Notes: generated from the sequence alone by a model not told the origin. Positions 7,699 through 16,208 are shown, numbered from the stretch's first letter. The stretch is 24,040 nt of DNA from FEN-1088 sp031407985 (GCA_031407985.1 JANOJB010000011.1:1-24040), one strand, 5' to 3'. Numbers and translations: made by a program.

Positions 7699-8865
7699 CT
7701 ACTTCATCCGGTGGACGGCCCAAAGGATGCCCTGGTGAACAAGCTTCCTGAAGTCCGCCTCAGCGAAGACCTTCTTGTTGTGGCCGCGAATCGTGTAGAA
7801 CATGCGGCCGCCGCCGCTGATGTCGTGCGTCCAGATCACCGGCCGCATGTCGCTGCTGAGCTTGCCGAGGATCGAGTACCCCGGCAACGTCTCGGGATTC
7901 CGGTTCATGTAGTACCACTCATCCGTCGTGCTCCAGGGATTCTTGATCCCACGAATGACGGGGTTATCAGCCGAGAGCGCGGCCGCCTGGATGACGACCG
8001 TTCCCGCGGTGCCGTCTCCGTCGTGGCTGTTGAAATAGCCACCCACCGTGTCCTGGAACCACTTCCACTTTCCAGTCTTCTCGAAGTCGGTCGCGGAGTG
8101 CACGCCACCCCAGGCGCCGCCCGATTCCATGAACTTCTGGATGGCGGCCATACCCGCGGTCCCATTGACGCCGCCGGAGCTGAACACCGTCCCAGTCGGG
8201 TTCATCCAGAAAATGATCTCGTAGTTCTTGAGATTGGCCTCGCTGAAGTCGGACAGATCGTCCTTCGCGATCGTCACGGTGAATTGGCTGCCCGGAACCG
8301 CGCCGGCCGGGAGCATCGCGTCCGAAGTCTTGCCGAGATCCATCAGCATGGTTTGGCCGGTCATGATCGAGTCATGCGCGAACTCGAGGCACTTGCTGAG
8401 GACCAACATCTTGAACGGTCCGCTACGCAGATCGCCGGTCGCGACGGAGCCGCCCGTGCCAGCAGGCGTTCCGCCCGTACCGGCGCCGCCCGTACCCATC
8501 GCCCGGCCCCCCGAACCGCCGGTCGATGCCGCGGTGCCACCCGTGCCAGTCGAGCCGCCCGACCCCACGCCGCCCGTGCCCGTGGGGTCGATGTTGCCGC
8601 CGCCAGTTCCGGTAGCCGTCGTGCCCCCGGACTGGCCAGCACTGGTTCCGCCGCTGGCGGAGCCCTGGCTGCCACCGGTCCCCGCGGAGACAACCATGCC
8701 GCCGGAGCCCTGGTTGCCACCGGTCCCCGCGGAGGTGACCATGCCGCCGGAGCCCTGAACAGACATCGAGCCGCCCGAACCGGTCACGACCATCTGCGAC
8801 CCGTCGTTGCATGCCAAGCCTGCCAACGCACACAGCACACTTGTTCCGAACGCCAGTGATTTCAT
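7699..8865 (-). CDS. ThuA-domain lipoprotein with GTGG-rich linker
   Basis: The 388-residue protein has a lipoprotein signal (ALAGLAC, lipidated Cys at residue 19), a Gly/Thr/Ser linker of about 115 residues, and a C-terminal ThuA-type domain (Pfam PF06283, from about residue 146). Family marks include KMLVLSKCLEFAHDSI, a Rossmann-like core with SGGAWGGVHSATD, the DEWYYM segment and PVIWTHDISGGGRMFYTIRG. ThuA proteins have a class-I glutamine-amidotransferase-like fold. They occur in sugar (trehalose) utilisation and as domains of secreted carbohydrate-active proteins; catalysis is unproven. ATG at 8865 is chosen because GGAGG (8875-8879) lies 9 nt upstream; a TTG at 8874 would be too close to it. 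The protein is probably anchored in the outer membrane, and the porin next in line could take up its product, but that is inference. Confidence 0.85.
   Translation of the reverse strand: MKSLAFGTSVLCALAGLACNDGSQMVVTGSGGSMSVQGSGGMVTSAGTGGNQGSGGMVVSAGTGGSQGSASGGTSAGQSGGTTATGTGGGNIDPTGTGGVGSGGSTGTGGTAASTGGSGGRAMGTGGAGTGGTPAGTGGSVATGDLRSGPFKMLVLSKCLEFAHDSIMTGQTMLMDLGKTSDAMLPAGAVPGSQFTVTIAKDDLSDFSEANLKNYEIIFWMNPTGTVFSSGGVNGTAGMAAIQKFMESGGAWGGVHSATDFEKTGKWKWFQDTVGGYFNSHDGDGTAGTVVIQAAALSADNPVIRGIKNPWSTTDEWYYMNRNPETLPGYSILGKLSSDMRPVIWTHDISGGGRMFYTIRGHNKKVFAEADFRKLVHQGILWAVHRMK
8660..8749 (-). repeat. 45-nt tandem duplication in the ThuA-protein linker
   Basis: Two adjacent 45-nt units (8660-8704, 8705-8749) differ at only a few bases and each encode 15 linker residues (GSGGM..SAGTGG.Q type). 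The reading frame is kept, so the linker length could vary between strains. Confidence 0.8.
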
Positions 8866-8974
8866 GGGGGACAACCTCCGAGTTGATTCGACGGCCTGGG
8901 GGAGCGAAGCGGGTGGCCCCTGGCGCAGACCTCTAGTCGCTGTTCACCGTATCCAAACTGGATCCAGCACGTGG

Positions 8975-9018
8975 TTACTGTCCGTATCCGAACGTTTGTG
9001 GCATTGCAGGGACAGTTA
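8975..9018. promoter_or_regulatory. Inverted pair of the GACAGT motif upstream of the ThuA gene
   Basis: TTACTGTC at 8975-8982 (GACAGTAA on the minus strand) faces GACAGTTA at 9011-9018, extending to TTACTGTCC / GGACAGTTAA. The pair lies in the 179-nt gap between the ThuA start (8865) and the end of the TPR gene (9045). It could be an operator for the ThuA-porin unit or a long-loop hairpin ending the upstream operon. Confidence 0.35.
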
Positions 9019-9044
9019 ATTTGCAGAGTCGCGTAATTCATACG

Positions 9045-10265
9045 TTATTCATTTGGGCCGCCGGCCGGGACGAAGTCGAACGCGACGCTGATCCGCGTCC
9101 CGCCTGCGTCGAACGGAATCGTGCGGTGATAAAAATACGAGGGGAACAACACCAGCAGCCCCTCCTTCGGGCGAACCCGCAAGACCCGCGGTTCGAGACG
9201 CGAGGGAAACCCGCGGTCGGGCACCCCGAACTCGAGCCAGGCGTCGGGACCGTCGCCCGTGCGCACCGCCTCTGGAAGCTGCGGGTAGTACACGCCGGAC
9301 AACCAGGCTTCGGGATGAATGTGCGGGATCTGGTGCCCGCCCCGTTGGAGCACGACACACCACATGTTGAAGAACCCGGCCGCGGGGCGGCTTGACGAAA
9401 ACGGGTGCCCGGGGATATCGGCCAGCGACCGCCAGTAGCCCCCCACCGCCGCTCGCAGCGTCGCTTCGAAGGCCGCGACCGGGCCGCGGGGAGACGCAAG
9501 CAGCGATCCCGAATGTAGCCCACCGGAGGTCGCGTGGCTGCCCGGGGAGGCCACCAAGCTTCGGTGCGCCGCCGCGTGCCCGGCCAGCGCGCGGTTGAAG
9601 GCCCCCAGATCGGCGAACCCGTCGGGCACGGGAAGGTCGGCGCGCGCGACGAAGCGATCGTAGTCAAGCAAGCGATCCACAGCCGCGACGTCGCCGAGTG
9701 CCATGCGGGCAAGCACCTCGAGGGCCAGCGCGCCAGCGTGGCCGGGACGCCGCCGCAAGTAGGCCTTCGCGGCGGCTGACGCCTCCCCGGCTACGCCGCC
9801 TTCGAGGAGCGCGCGGCCATGGCCGCAGGCGATCATCGGGTCGTCAGGCGCGAGAGCCCGCGCCCGGCTAAGCGCTGTCGCCGCGTCCGCGTAGCGACCG
9901 AGCTCGCGCAGCGCGAAGCCGAGCCCGGCGAGCGCCGGGGCCAGTTCCCCGTGCCGCGCGATGCAGGCCTCGAGGCAGTGGACGGCCGCCGCGGCACGAC
10001 CGCGACGCACGTCAAGCGTGGCGCGATTGATGATCACCATCGGTTCGTCGGGCGACGCGGCAAGCGCGGCCGCGAACGCCGCGTCGGCGTCGGCCCAGTC
10101 GCGGCGCTCCATCAACGCCGCCCCCAGATCGTTGTGGCCCTGCCAGTCGCCCGGCGCGAGCGCCACGACGCGTCTCCAGGCCTCGATCGCTCCGGGCACG
10201 TCGCGCACGCTTTGAAACCGGCGCGCGATCCCCCGCCAACCCTCGACCTGGTCGGGCGCAGACAA
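9045..10265 (-). CDS. TPR protein with C-terminal 2OG-Fe(II) oxygenase-like domain
   Basis: The 406-residue protein, without signal peptide, has two parts. Residues about 10-180 are TPR-type helical pairs (GAIEAWRRVVALAPGDWQGH, DADAAFAAALAASPDEP, DAATALSRARALAPDDPM). The C-terminal about 120 residues match the putative 2-oxoglutarate-Fe(II) oxygenase family PF13759: FNMWCVVLQRGG, then HIHPEAWLSGVYYPQLP, then GLLVLFPSYFYHRTIPF and TRISVAFDF. Likely iron ligands are in H315-x-H317 and H380, with the Arg of TRIS as the 2OG-binding candidate. Related TPR/2OG proteins may modify proteins or small molecules, so a cytoplasmic oxygenase is likely. It lies 60 nt behind the DUF1552 gene on the same strand and is probably the last gene of that operon. 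TTG at 10265 is the only conventional start found and lacks a clear ribosome site, so the N-terminus is uncertain. Confidence 0.75.
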   Translation of the reverse strand: MSAPDQVEGWRGIARRFQSVRDVPGAIEAWRRVVALAPGDWQGHNDLGAALMERRDWADADAAFAAALAASPDEPMVIINRATLDVRRGRAAAAVHCLEACIARHGELAPALAGLGFALRELGRYADAATALSRARALAPDDPMIACGHGRALLEGGVAGEASAAAKAYLRRRPGHAGALALEVLARMALGDVAAVDRLLDYDRFVARADLPVPDGFADLGAFNRALAGHAAAHRSLVASPGSHATSGGLHSGSLLASPRGPVAAFEATLRAAVGGYWRSLADIPGHPFSSSRPAAGFFNMWCVVLQRGGHQIPHIHPEAWLSGVYYPQLPEAVRTGDGPDAWLEFGVPDRGFPSRLEPRVLRVRPKEGLLVLFPSYFYHRTIPFDAGGTRISVAFDFVPAGGPNE

Positions 10266-10325
10266 CTGAGCTACGTCAGGTGTTTCGTCGTGGTTCGTCG
10301 GCGTGTCCCCTGTCCATGAACCGGC

Positions 10326-11828
10326 TCACCCCGTGAGTCCGCTGAGCGGTCCCTTGCAGAAGGCCGGGTCGCCAAAGATGTTGTTCATGTTGTTCACGGT
10401 GGGCGTCACGCCCATCGCGTTCGCGATCGAGACCAACAGGTTGTTCATGGAGGTGCCGTTCGGGAACTTGATGTAGCGGCCCGTCTTGAAGTACCCCGCC
10501 GCCGATCCCAGAATCGCCAGCGGGATGCGCGTGTGGGAGTGAGCGGGGCCAATCCCGAGCTCGTTGACCCACAGAATGACCGTGTTGTCGAACAGCGTCC
10601 CGGGCCCTTCGGGGATCGCCTTCAGCTTGGTGATGAAGTTCGAAATCTGTTGCGCGTACCACTGGTTGATGACCGTGAGCTTGGCCTCCGAGTCGTTCTC
10701 CGACCCATAGTGCGAGATCTCGTGGTGTGATTCGCTGAACGCCTTGCCGTTGAAGTTGATCCAACTCATGACGACGTCGCTCCGTGACGGCGCCATGATC
10801 AGGCTTGCGACGCGCGTGATGTCGCAGGACAAGGCACCGACCATGATGTCGAGGTGAGCGGTGATGATCTCGGGGAAGCTCTTGTCGTTCGAAGCGTTGA
10901 TCTGCTCCATTCCCGAGTTGTTGGCGGTGACCGTCGAGGTCTGGGTGACGGTCGGCTTCGTAGGTGGCTTGCATGACACAGGCTGCGTCGTGGTCGTCGT
11001 CCCCATCTTTCCGAGCCGCATTTCTATGTCGCGCACCGCGGCCGCATGCGTCTGCAGCTTCAGGGCATCGTCGCTGCCGACCTTGGCGATCAGCGCGTTC
11101 AGCTCCACGAGCGCGTTGTCGAGGACGCTCTTCCTGCGGCTGGCGAGCCGCATCGCCGCCGCCGCGGTCTGCGACATCCCCCCGAACACGCGATCGAAGG
11201 CCCGCTGCGGGTCATCCTCGGGGGCCACCGGGTCGGCCGGCCCCTTGTACGACATGCGTGACCACAGGTTCCCCGCGAAGCGCTTACCGGCCAATTCCAA
11301 CGACCCGAGCTGCGTGCTCTTGCCGACGGTCTGCGCGACGAGTTGATCGATGGAAATGTTGTCCGGCCAGCCGCTGCCCGGACCGCCCATCCCGGCGACG
11401 AACTGCTCCCCGCTCTGCAGCTTCTTCCCGGTCAACAAGCAGCCCATCCCGACCCCGTGCGCGTCACCCGTGGATGCACTGGCGGCCTGCATGTCGACGT
11501 TGTCCAGGACGATGAGGTCCTTCTGGTGCGTCATGATGGGCGACATGATTGACCCGGGCATGAAGGTGCCCGTGTCCCCCGGCCCGAAAAAGTTGCCTGG
11601 GATCGTTCCGTTGGGGCTGAACAACACGACCAGTCGTTTGGGATATGTGGCGTTCTGGGCGAGCGCGCGCGGGGCCACCGCGCCGTTGAGCAGCGGCAGC
11701 GCCAAGGCACCGCCGCCGGCGCCGCGCAGAAACACGCGCCGCGAAACCGGGGAAGAAAACGTGGTCGATCCCAGCTTCATCGTGCCCTTCGTCGTTCCCT
11801 TCGTCGTGCCCTTCGTCGTGCGCTTCAT
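10326..11828 (-). CDS. Tat-exported DUF1552 protein (cassette copy 1)
   Basis: The 500-residue protein belongs to the DUF1552 family (Pfam PF07586), first described from planctomycetes. It has a twin-arginine signal (SRRVFLRGAGGGALALPLLN, RR at residues 30-31, cleavage near ALAQN), so it should be folded before export to the periplasm. Features shared with the two other copies here are an SPNGT-type strand near the start, SIDQLVAQ, a His-rich SHHEISHYG box and WVNELGIGPAHSH. ATG at 11828 overlaps the DUF1592 stop (ATGA) and has GGAGG 6 nt upstream, so translation is coupled. Between the start and the Tat signal lie three 4-residue repeats (TKGT) encoded by a 12-nt tandem repeat. Activity is unknown; the conserved His residues suggest a metal-dependent hydrolase, but this is inference. 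Confidence 0.9.
   Translation of the reverse strand: MKRTTKGTTKGTTKGTMKLGSTTFSSPVSRRVFLRGAGGGALALPLLNGAVAPRALAQNATYPKRLVVLFSPNGTIPGNFFGPGDTGTFMPGSIMSPIMTHQKDLIVLDNVDMQAASASTGDAHGVGMGCLLTGKKLQSGEQFVAGMGGPGSGWPDNISIDQLVAQTVGKSTQLGSLELAGKRFAGNLWSRMSYKGPADPVAPEDDPQRAFDRVFGGMSQTAAAAMRLASRRKSVLDNALVELNALIAKVGSDDALKLQTHAAAVRDIEMRLGKMGTTTTTQPVSCKPPTKPTVTQTSTVTANNSGMEQINASNDKSFPEIITAHLDIMVGALSCDITRVASLIMAPSRSDVVMSWINFNGKAFSESHHEISHYGSENDSEAKLTVINQWYAQQISNFITKLKAIPEGPGTLFDNTVILWVNELGIGPAHSHTRIPLAILGSAAGYFKTGRYIKFPNGTSMNNLLVSIANAMGVTPTVNNMNNIFGDPAFCKGPLSGLTG
11785..11820 (-). repeat. Three tandem 12-nt units at the 5' end of the DUF1552 gene
   Basis: On the plus strand the unit is CCCTTCGTCGT(T/G) at 11785-11796, 11797-11808 and 11809-11820. 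It encodes TKGT three times just after the start codon, ahead of the Tat signal. Changes in copy number would keep the frame. Confidence 0.85.
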
Positions 11829-13705
11829 GGTGCACCTCCGACCTTCCGGTAGCGGAAGGCATCAGCCGTTGCGATGGCGACCGGCAACGTGCGCATGTCG
11901 TAGTTGGCGACTTGAAACTGCTTGTTGATGACCTCCAGGGAGCAGGCGTCCTCCGTCGTCTCGGCCCGCCCGTTGCCCCAGCGAAACCACTGCGTGGCGA
12001 CGCAATTCTTCACGGTCGAGCTGGCCGCCAACTTCTTCCCAAGCTCGACCACGCCGTTGAATGGACCGTTCGTTCCCGAATCGTTCACGGCCACGATTTG
12101 GCCCGTTGCATCGACCGGCATGCCGCCGTCCGTCGTCCGCCAGTTGCCCACGGCGTCGAAGTTCTCGAAGCCGAATCCCAGCTGGTCCATCAACAGGTGG
12201 CACCCTGAGCACTGGGCCTGCGCGTGGGCAGTGAACCGCTGGCGCGCCGAGGTTCCGGGCGTGACCTCGGGAACGATGATCACGACATCGTTGGGAGGCG
12301 GCTGGATGTGCTGGCAGAGCAGCTGTTCGCGCACGAACTTGCCCCGCAAGACGGGAGACGACTGATCCGCCTTGGCCTCGCCTGCGAGGAAGGCCCCCAG
12401 CGTGAGGATTCCGGACCGTTGCGTCGGGTCCAAATTGACCTTGACGAACCCGGTGCCGGAAGGCGCCGGTAGGCCGTAGTGCCTGGCCACCGCGGCGTTC
12501 ATGTACGAATACGGGGCGGTGATCAAAGTATTCACGTTGCCGTCCTTCCAGAACACCTCCTCGGCGAAGGTATCCGACTCGGTCAGCAAATCGACCGCGA
12601 GCTCCGGCTTCCAGGTCGGGTACGCGGCTATCGATTTCTGTGCCGCCATGACGTTCATGAAGTAGAGCCACTCGCGATGGAACTCCCCGACCATCTTGTG
12701 CGCGCGGTCAACCTTGTCGACGTTCAGCATCCGCTTGACCTGGGTCGTGAGCTGGTCCGTCGTCGAGAGCTGGTTCGCATCGGCGGCCGTGAACAGCGCG
12801 CTGTCGGGCATCGACCCCCAGATGAAGTACGAGAGCCTCGTCGCGAGCTCGTATCCGGTGAGCGGGACGACCGTGGCGTTCGCCATCGGCACGCCCACCT
12901 CGTACCGATAAAGGAAGTTCGGCGACTGCAACATCGCCTCGATGACCAGAGAGATGCCGTCGTTGTACGTCGCTCCGATGCTGCCGGTCGTGAACAATCC
13001 CAGGTACCGCGTCGCCTCCTCGCTCGTCAGCACCCGGCGGAACGTTTTTTTGCCGTACGCTTGAATGAAGGACATCGCGCAGGCCGGGTTACCCATCGTG
13101 GTCGCGTTGCACGCAGGCGCCAAAGCGCCCAGATTCATCACCGCGGCGGCGGCCATCTCCTCGGCGGCGACTTGGTACCCTTCGGCCAGAAGATTGTTGA
13201 CGACCAGCGCGTCGGCGTTGTTGCTGAACCCAAGGCCCTCCTCGTCAGGTGGAAACTGGGCAGAGTAGACCTTCTTGACGTTCATCAGGTCCTGCACCGT
13301 GTTGTCGTACTCGACGGCGTTCAGCCGACGCAGAGGCGAGCGGCCCGGCTTGATGGTGCCGTTGCACGCGGAGACCGGCGGGGCTCCGCCGCTTCCCGAT
13401 CCCGCGGCCCCCGTGGAGCCCGCCACTCCCATGGATCCCGCCGCCCCCATGGGGCCCACGGCTCCCGTGGAGCCCGCGGCGCTCGTCGTTCCAGCGGTGC
13501 CGCTGGCGCCGGCACCTCCGGTTGTCGTGGCACCAGCTCCCGCGCCGCCCCTCGTCGGCGCCACGGCCGCCGGGGTCGGGGCGCTGACCCTCCCGACGCA
13601 GGCGATTCCCCCAACGAACACCCACGCAAGGCACGCGACGGCGCCGAAACATGCGCGGCGATTCCTCGCGGTCACAACCGGTTCCCGAAACTGGAAGGGC
13701 CTCAT
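11825..13705 (-). CDS. DUF1592/DUF1588-family lipoprotein with CxxCH motif (cassette copy 1)
   Basis: The 626-residue protein has a signal peptide with lipobox VGGIAC (Cys 36) and a Gly/Ala/Thr linker (about 42-112). The usual series of planctomycete/myxobacterial DUF domains follows: DUF1587 (RRLNAVEYDNTVQDLMNV, about 127-144), DUF1595 (FIQAYGKKTFRRVLTSEEAT to LQSPNFLYRYE, about 213-269), DUF1592 (LTGYELATRLSYFIWGSMPD, from 282), DUF1588 (QRSGILTLGAFLAG to REQLLCQHIQPP, about 429-470), and DUF1585 at the end (VELGKKLA...WFRWGNGRAET). CSGCH at residues 499-503 is a canonical c-type heme motif, followed by LLMDQLGFGFENFDAVG. The N-terminal cytochrome domain common in planctomycete homologues is replaced by the linker. 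ATG at 13705 has AGGAGG upstream. The protein is likely anchored in the envelope and partnered with the Tat-exported product of the overlapping gene. A redox or hydrolytic role is assumed, not shown. Confidence 0.9.
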   Translation of the reverse strand: MRPFQFREPVVTARNRRACFGAVACLAWVFVGGIACVGRVSAPTPAAVAPTRGGAGAGATTTGGAGASGTAGTTSAAGSTGAVGPMGAAGSMGVAGSTGAAGSGSGGAPPVSACNGTIKPGRSPLRRLNAVEYDNTVQDLMNVKKVYSAQFPPDEEGLGFSNNADALVVNNLLAEGYQVAAEEMAAAAVMNLGALAPACNATTMGNPACAMSFIQAYGKKTFRRVLTSEEATRYLGLFTTGSIGATYNDGISLVIEAMLQSPNFLYRYEVGVPMANATVVPLTGYELATRLSYFIWGSMPDSALFTAADANQLSTTDQLTTQVKRMLNVDKVDRAHKMVGEFHREWLYFMNVMAAQKSIAAYPTWKPELAVDLLTESDTFAEEVFWKDGNVNTLITAPYSYMNAAVARHYGLPAPSGTGFVKVNLDPTQRSGILTLGAFLAGEAKADQSSPVLRGKFVREQLLCQHIQPPPNDVVIIVPEVTPGTSARQRFTAHAQAQCSGCHLLMDQLGFGFENFDAVGNWRTTDGGMPVDATGQIVAVNDSGTNGPFNGVVELGKKLAASSTVKNCVATQWFRWGNGRAETTEDACSLEVINKQFQVANYDMRTLPVAIATADAFRYRKVGGAP

Positions 13706-13937
13706 CGTTCCTCCTCTCGTTGTCCCGTGCTCAACACGACCCGAGCGCGTTCCCCGGAACGCGCGTACACACGGGCGTCACCTCGTTACTGTCGAGGCGT
13801 GGGCTATTCGTGCAGCAAAATCTGCTGCGCCCCACGCGCAACGCGAGATGCCCACGGGAATTCTCCCGATGCTGGGCGCGCGACCTCAAGCCTCTCGGGC
13901 TTCCAGGTCTGAGCGCACCGGGCAGGAGCCCACCGGA
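13706..13937. promoter_or_regulatory. Intergenic region holding the likely promoter of cassette 1
   Basis: These 232 nt separate the sigma gene end from the DUF1592 start. TTACTGTC (13786-13793; GACAGTAA on the minus strand) lies 80 nt before the ATG inside the symmetric CCTCG-N7-CGAGG (13781-13797). I see no RNA gene here and no clear terminator for the sigma gene. Confidence 0.35.
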
Positions 13938-14624
13938 TCAAACGCCGCCTGCGATGACTCCGTTCCCATTCGGAACCGACGCGACAATTTCCGTGCGATC
14001 CGAGGCGATCGCCGGTTCGCTGCGAATCCGTTGCGCGACCCGTTTCCAGATCCGGGCCAGGTGACGCTTGACTGTCGACACCGAGATCCCCAGCGCCGCC
14101 GCGACGTCGCCCAGATCCATGCCGTCCAGAAACCTGAGCCCGAACAGCGTGCGATCGCGCGCGCTCAGCGTGTCGAGCACGGAATAGAAAACCGCCAGCG
14201 TCTGGGTTGTTTTGTGGTCGGGCGCTTCGACCCGTCGATCATCGATATCTGCGATGTTCTGGGTCGACTCCCAGAAGTGAATGATTCGGCTCGCCCGCAG
14301 CCGGCGGAGCTGGTACTTGATGGTGCGCGCGGTGATCGCCATCAGGAACCCTTTCAGAGCGCCTGGCTCGCGCAGACCGGAAATCTTGCGAAAGAAGGCC
14401 AGGAAGATGTCCTGCTGCACGTCCTCGACGTCGTACCCGGGGCCAAACGTTCGTCGTAAGGAACGATAGACCAGGGGCCCAAACCGAAGCCAGGCCACAC
14501 GGGGTGCGCGGCTGTCGCCCGCTTTTAGCGCCAGCGCCAGCGTCACGTCATCAGCGCCGACCAGATCGCCCGCGCCCCCCCCGAACCCAAGTCCAGGCAA
14601 CTGCGCATATCGTGCGTTCGCCAT
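13938..14624 (-). CDS. RNA polymerase ECF-type sigma factor
   Basis: The 228-residue protein has region 2 (about residues 44-115) with FGPGYDVEDVQQDIFLAFFR and LKGFLMAITARTIKYQLRRLR. Region 4 (about 145-200) has LDTLSARDRTLFGLRFLDGM and a helix-turn-helix DVAAALGISVSTVKRHLARI. A C-terminal tail of about 25 residues follows. No anti-sigma gene is adjacent. ATG at 14624 has AGG 8 nt upstream. GACAGTACC (14642-14650, minus strand) begins 26 nt before the start codon, close enough to be part of its own promoter or an autoregulatory site. Lying between cassettes 1 and 2 on the same strand, this sigma factor is a good candidate regulator of the cassettes; that is inferred from position and the recurring motif. 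Confidence 0.9.
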   Translation of the reverse strand: MANARYAQLPGLGFGGGAGDLVGADDVTLALALKAGDSRAPRVAWLRFGPLVYRSLRRTFGPGYDVEDVQQDIFLAFFRKISGLREPGALKGFLMAITARTIKYQLRRLRASRIIHFWESTQNIADIDDRRVEAPDHKTTQTLAVFYSVLDTLSARDRTLFGLRFLDGMDLGDVAAALGISVSTVKRHLARIWKRVAQRIRSEPAIASDRTEIVASVPNGNGVIAGGV

Positions 14625-14771
14625 CGTGACAACCTGCGATAGGTACTGTCGTTCCTCCCCCGGCCTTGTAGCGAAATCTCCGTGACCGCCGCAGGCTGAC
14701 GCGCTCCTGCGGACGTCCTGGAACCTGGTGGTAGCGCACGCCGGAGAAATCCGCGACCAGTGTCGGGGCCG

Positions 14772-16208
14772 CTAGGCCATCATCCCCGCGAACAGGCCAC
14801 CGGCGCCCAGCGCGGGGGGCGTCGTGGTCTTGTCTCTAACGGCGGCCGCGATCAGGGTATTGAGCACCTTGGCGTTGGCCGTGCCAGCGGCATCGATGTA
14901 GGCACCCTGCTTGATGAAGCCGCCACCGTTTCCCCAGACGATCATCGGAACGTCCCTCGTCGCGTGCGAAGGTCCATCCGCAATTGAGTTCGTCCAGACG
15001 AGCAAGGTTTTGTCCTGCAAGCCGTGGGCTTTGAACGCATCCATGCCCGCCAGCAGCGTTTGCATGCGCAGCGTGTCTATCTCGTGGTGAGCCGCCTCGG
15101 CCGTCGGGTTGTTGCCCGAGGCGGAGTCCGACATGATCCGATGACTCAGTTGATGGAAGCTCCAGCCGAGACCGGCGTTGGACGGAACGTCATACTTGGT
15201 CCCGTCGGTACCGTCGCCCCACTGCAGCGTTCCCACCCGGTTGTAGTTGCAGCCGAAGGCAACAGCCGTGATCTGCAGATGGAGCTTGATGACATCTTCC
15301 ATCATGCTGCTCTTGAACGCGAAGCCCGTCTTCAGCGCCTCGAATTTGTCGACAGGCAAGCCGTCCTTTGAGCAGGCCGCCCCGGCCATCGTGTCCATCT
15401 TGATTTCGAGGTCTCGGATCGTATCGAAGTAGCGCTTCATACGCTGTTTGTCCGCTGAACTGAGGGCGGGCATGCTCATGATGCTGTTTAGTTCGGCTCG
15501 CACCACGTCGTTGATGCTCTTGCGCGAGGAGGCCAGCTCGGCGGCCACGGGATCGACGGTGGTGGTCGTGCCGGTCGCCCCGGCAGTCGTGAGGCCGACG
15601 ACCTTCGCGTACAACAAATACGGGTTCACGTCGGCGGCCCGCACTTGGCCGGCCCCTGACGCCTTGAAAGAAATGCGCTCGGCGATGAAGCCCTTGGTGC
15701 CGGCGTACAGGGCGAACGGGTCTCCTCCGCTGGGATTGACCACCTTGGCGATGGCCGTATCAACGGAGGGTCCAGCCGCGTAGGCGGTATTCCCGGTTGA
15801 ACCGGGCGCCATTCCCGTCAAGGCCTGCACGTTCCCCTCCGCGTGTCCGCAAGCCTTCGGTCCCGGGTTCACGAAATTGATCCCCTTGATGAACAGAAGG
15901 TTGGCTGCGTGGGGCGACAGAACACTGGTCGCTTTGTCGGTGGCCCCAGCCAGCCCCGCCGTCGTCAGTGCTCCCGGGGCGGCAGGAAAGAAGCCCTTCG
16001 CGACCACGCCGTTTTGCGCGACGATGAAAAAGCTGAACACGGGCGGGCTGTCGGCCGCCCAGGCCGACCGGTCGGGCAGCCCTTCCAGGAACGGCAATCC
16101 AACAGCCACCGATCCTGCCGCCCTTCCTGCCCCCCGAAGGAAGGCTCGCCGGTTCACGACGGTCCGAATCGGTGGACGACCATTCGCTGCTTCAGCCTTG
16201 GACTTCAC
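14772..16208 (-). CDS. Tat-exported DUF1552 protein (cassette copy 2)
   Basis: The 478-residue DUF1552 family protein has a Tat signal VVNRRAFLRGAGRAAGSVAV (RR at residues 20-21), cleaved near SAWA. Shared family segments are FIVAQNGVVAKGFFP, ACGHAEGNVQALTG, PSVDTAIAK, FHQLSHRIM and WTNSIADGPSHATRDVPMIV. GTG at 16208 is chosen: it overlaps the DUF1592 stop as GTGA and has GGAGG 6 nt upstream. The frame runs on upstream to 16697, but that part overlaps the DUF1592 coding region and is Arg-rich shadow sequence. The gene is the second in its two-gene unit, and 147 nt separate it from the sigma gene downstream. Function is unknown; as in copy 1, a periplasmic partner of the lipoprotein is likely. 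Confidence 0.9.
   Translation of the reverse strand: MKSKAEAANGRPPIRTVVNRRAFLRGAGRAAGSVAVGLPFLEGLPDRSAWAADSPPVFSFFIVAQNGVVAKGFFPAAPGALTTAGLAGATDKATSVLSPHAANLLFIKGINFVNPGPKACGHAEGNVQALTGMAPGSTGNTAYAAGPSVDTAIAKVVNPSGGDPFALYAGTKGFIAERISFKASGAGQVRAADVNPYLLYAKVVGLTTAGATGTTTTVDPVAAELASSRKSINDVVRAELNSIMSMPALSSADKQRMKRYFDTIRDLEIKMDTMAGAACSKDGLPVDKFEALKTGFAFKSSMMEDVIKLHLQITAVAFGCNYNRVGTLQWGDGTDGTKYDVPSNAGLGWSFHQLSHRIMSDSASGNNPTAEAAHHEIDTLRMQTLLAGMDAFKAHGLQDKTLLVWTNSIADGPSHATRDVPMIVWGNGGGFIKQGAYIDAAGTANAKVLNTLIAAAVRDKTTTPPALGAGGLFAGMMA

Noticed and set aside
7054..8859. 601-codon open frame on the plus strand
   Set aside because: It is antisense to the porin and ThuA genes, rich in Arg/His/Ala without domains; both opposite genes have clear family motifs. 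Long antisense frames are expected at this GC content.
12479..13912. 477-codon open frame on the plus strand
   Set aside because: It lies antisense to the DUF1592 gene of cassette 1, with Arg-rich low-complexity translation and no signal or motif.
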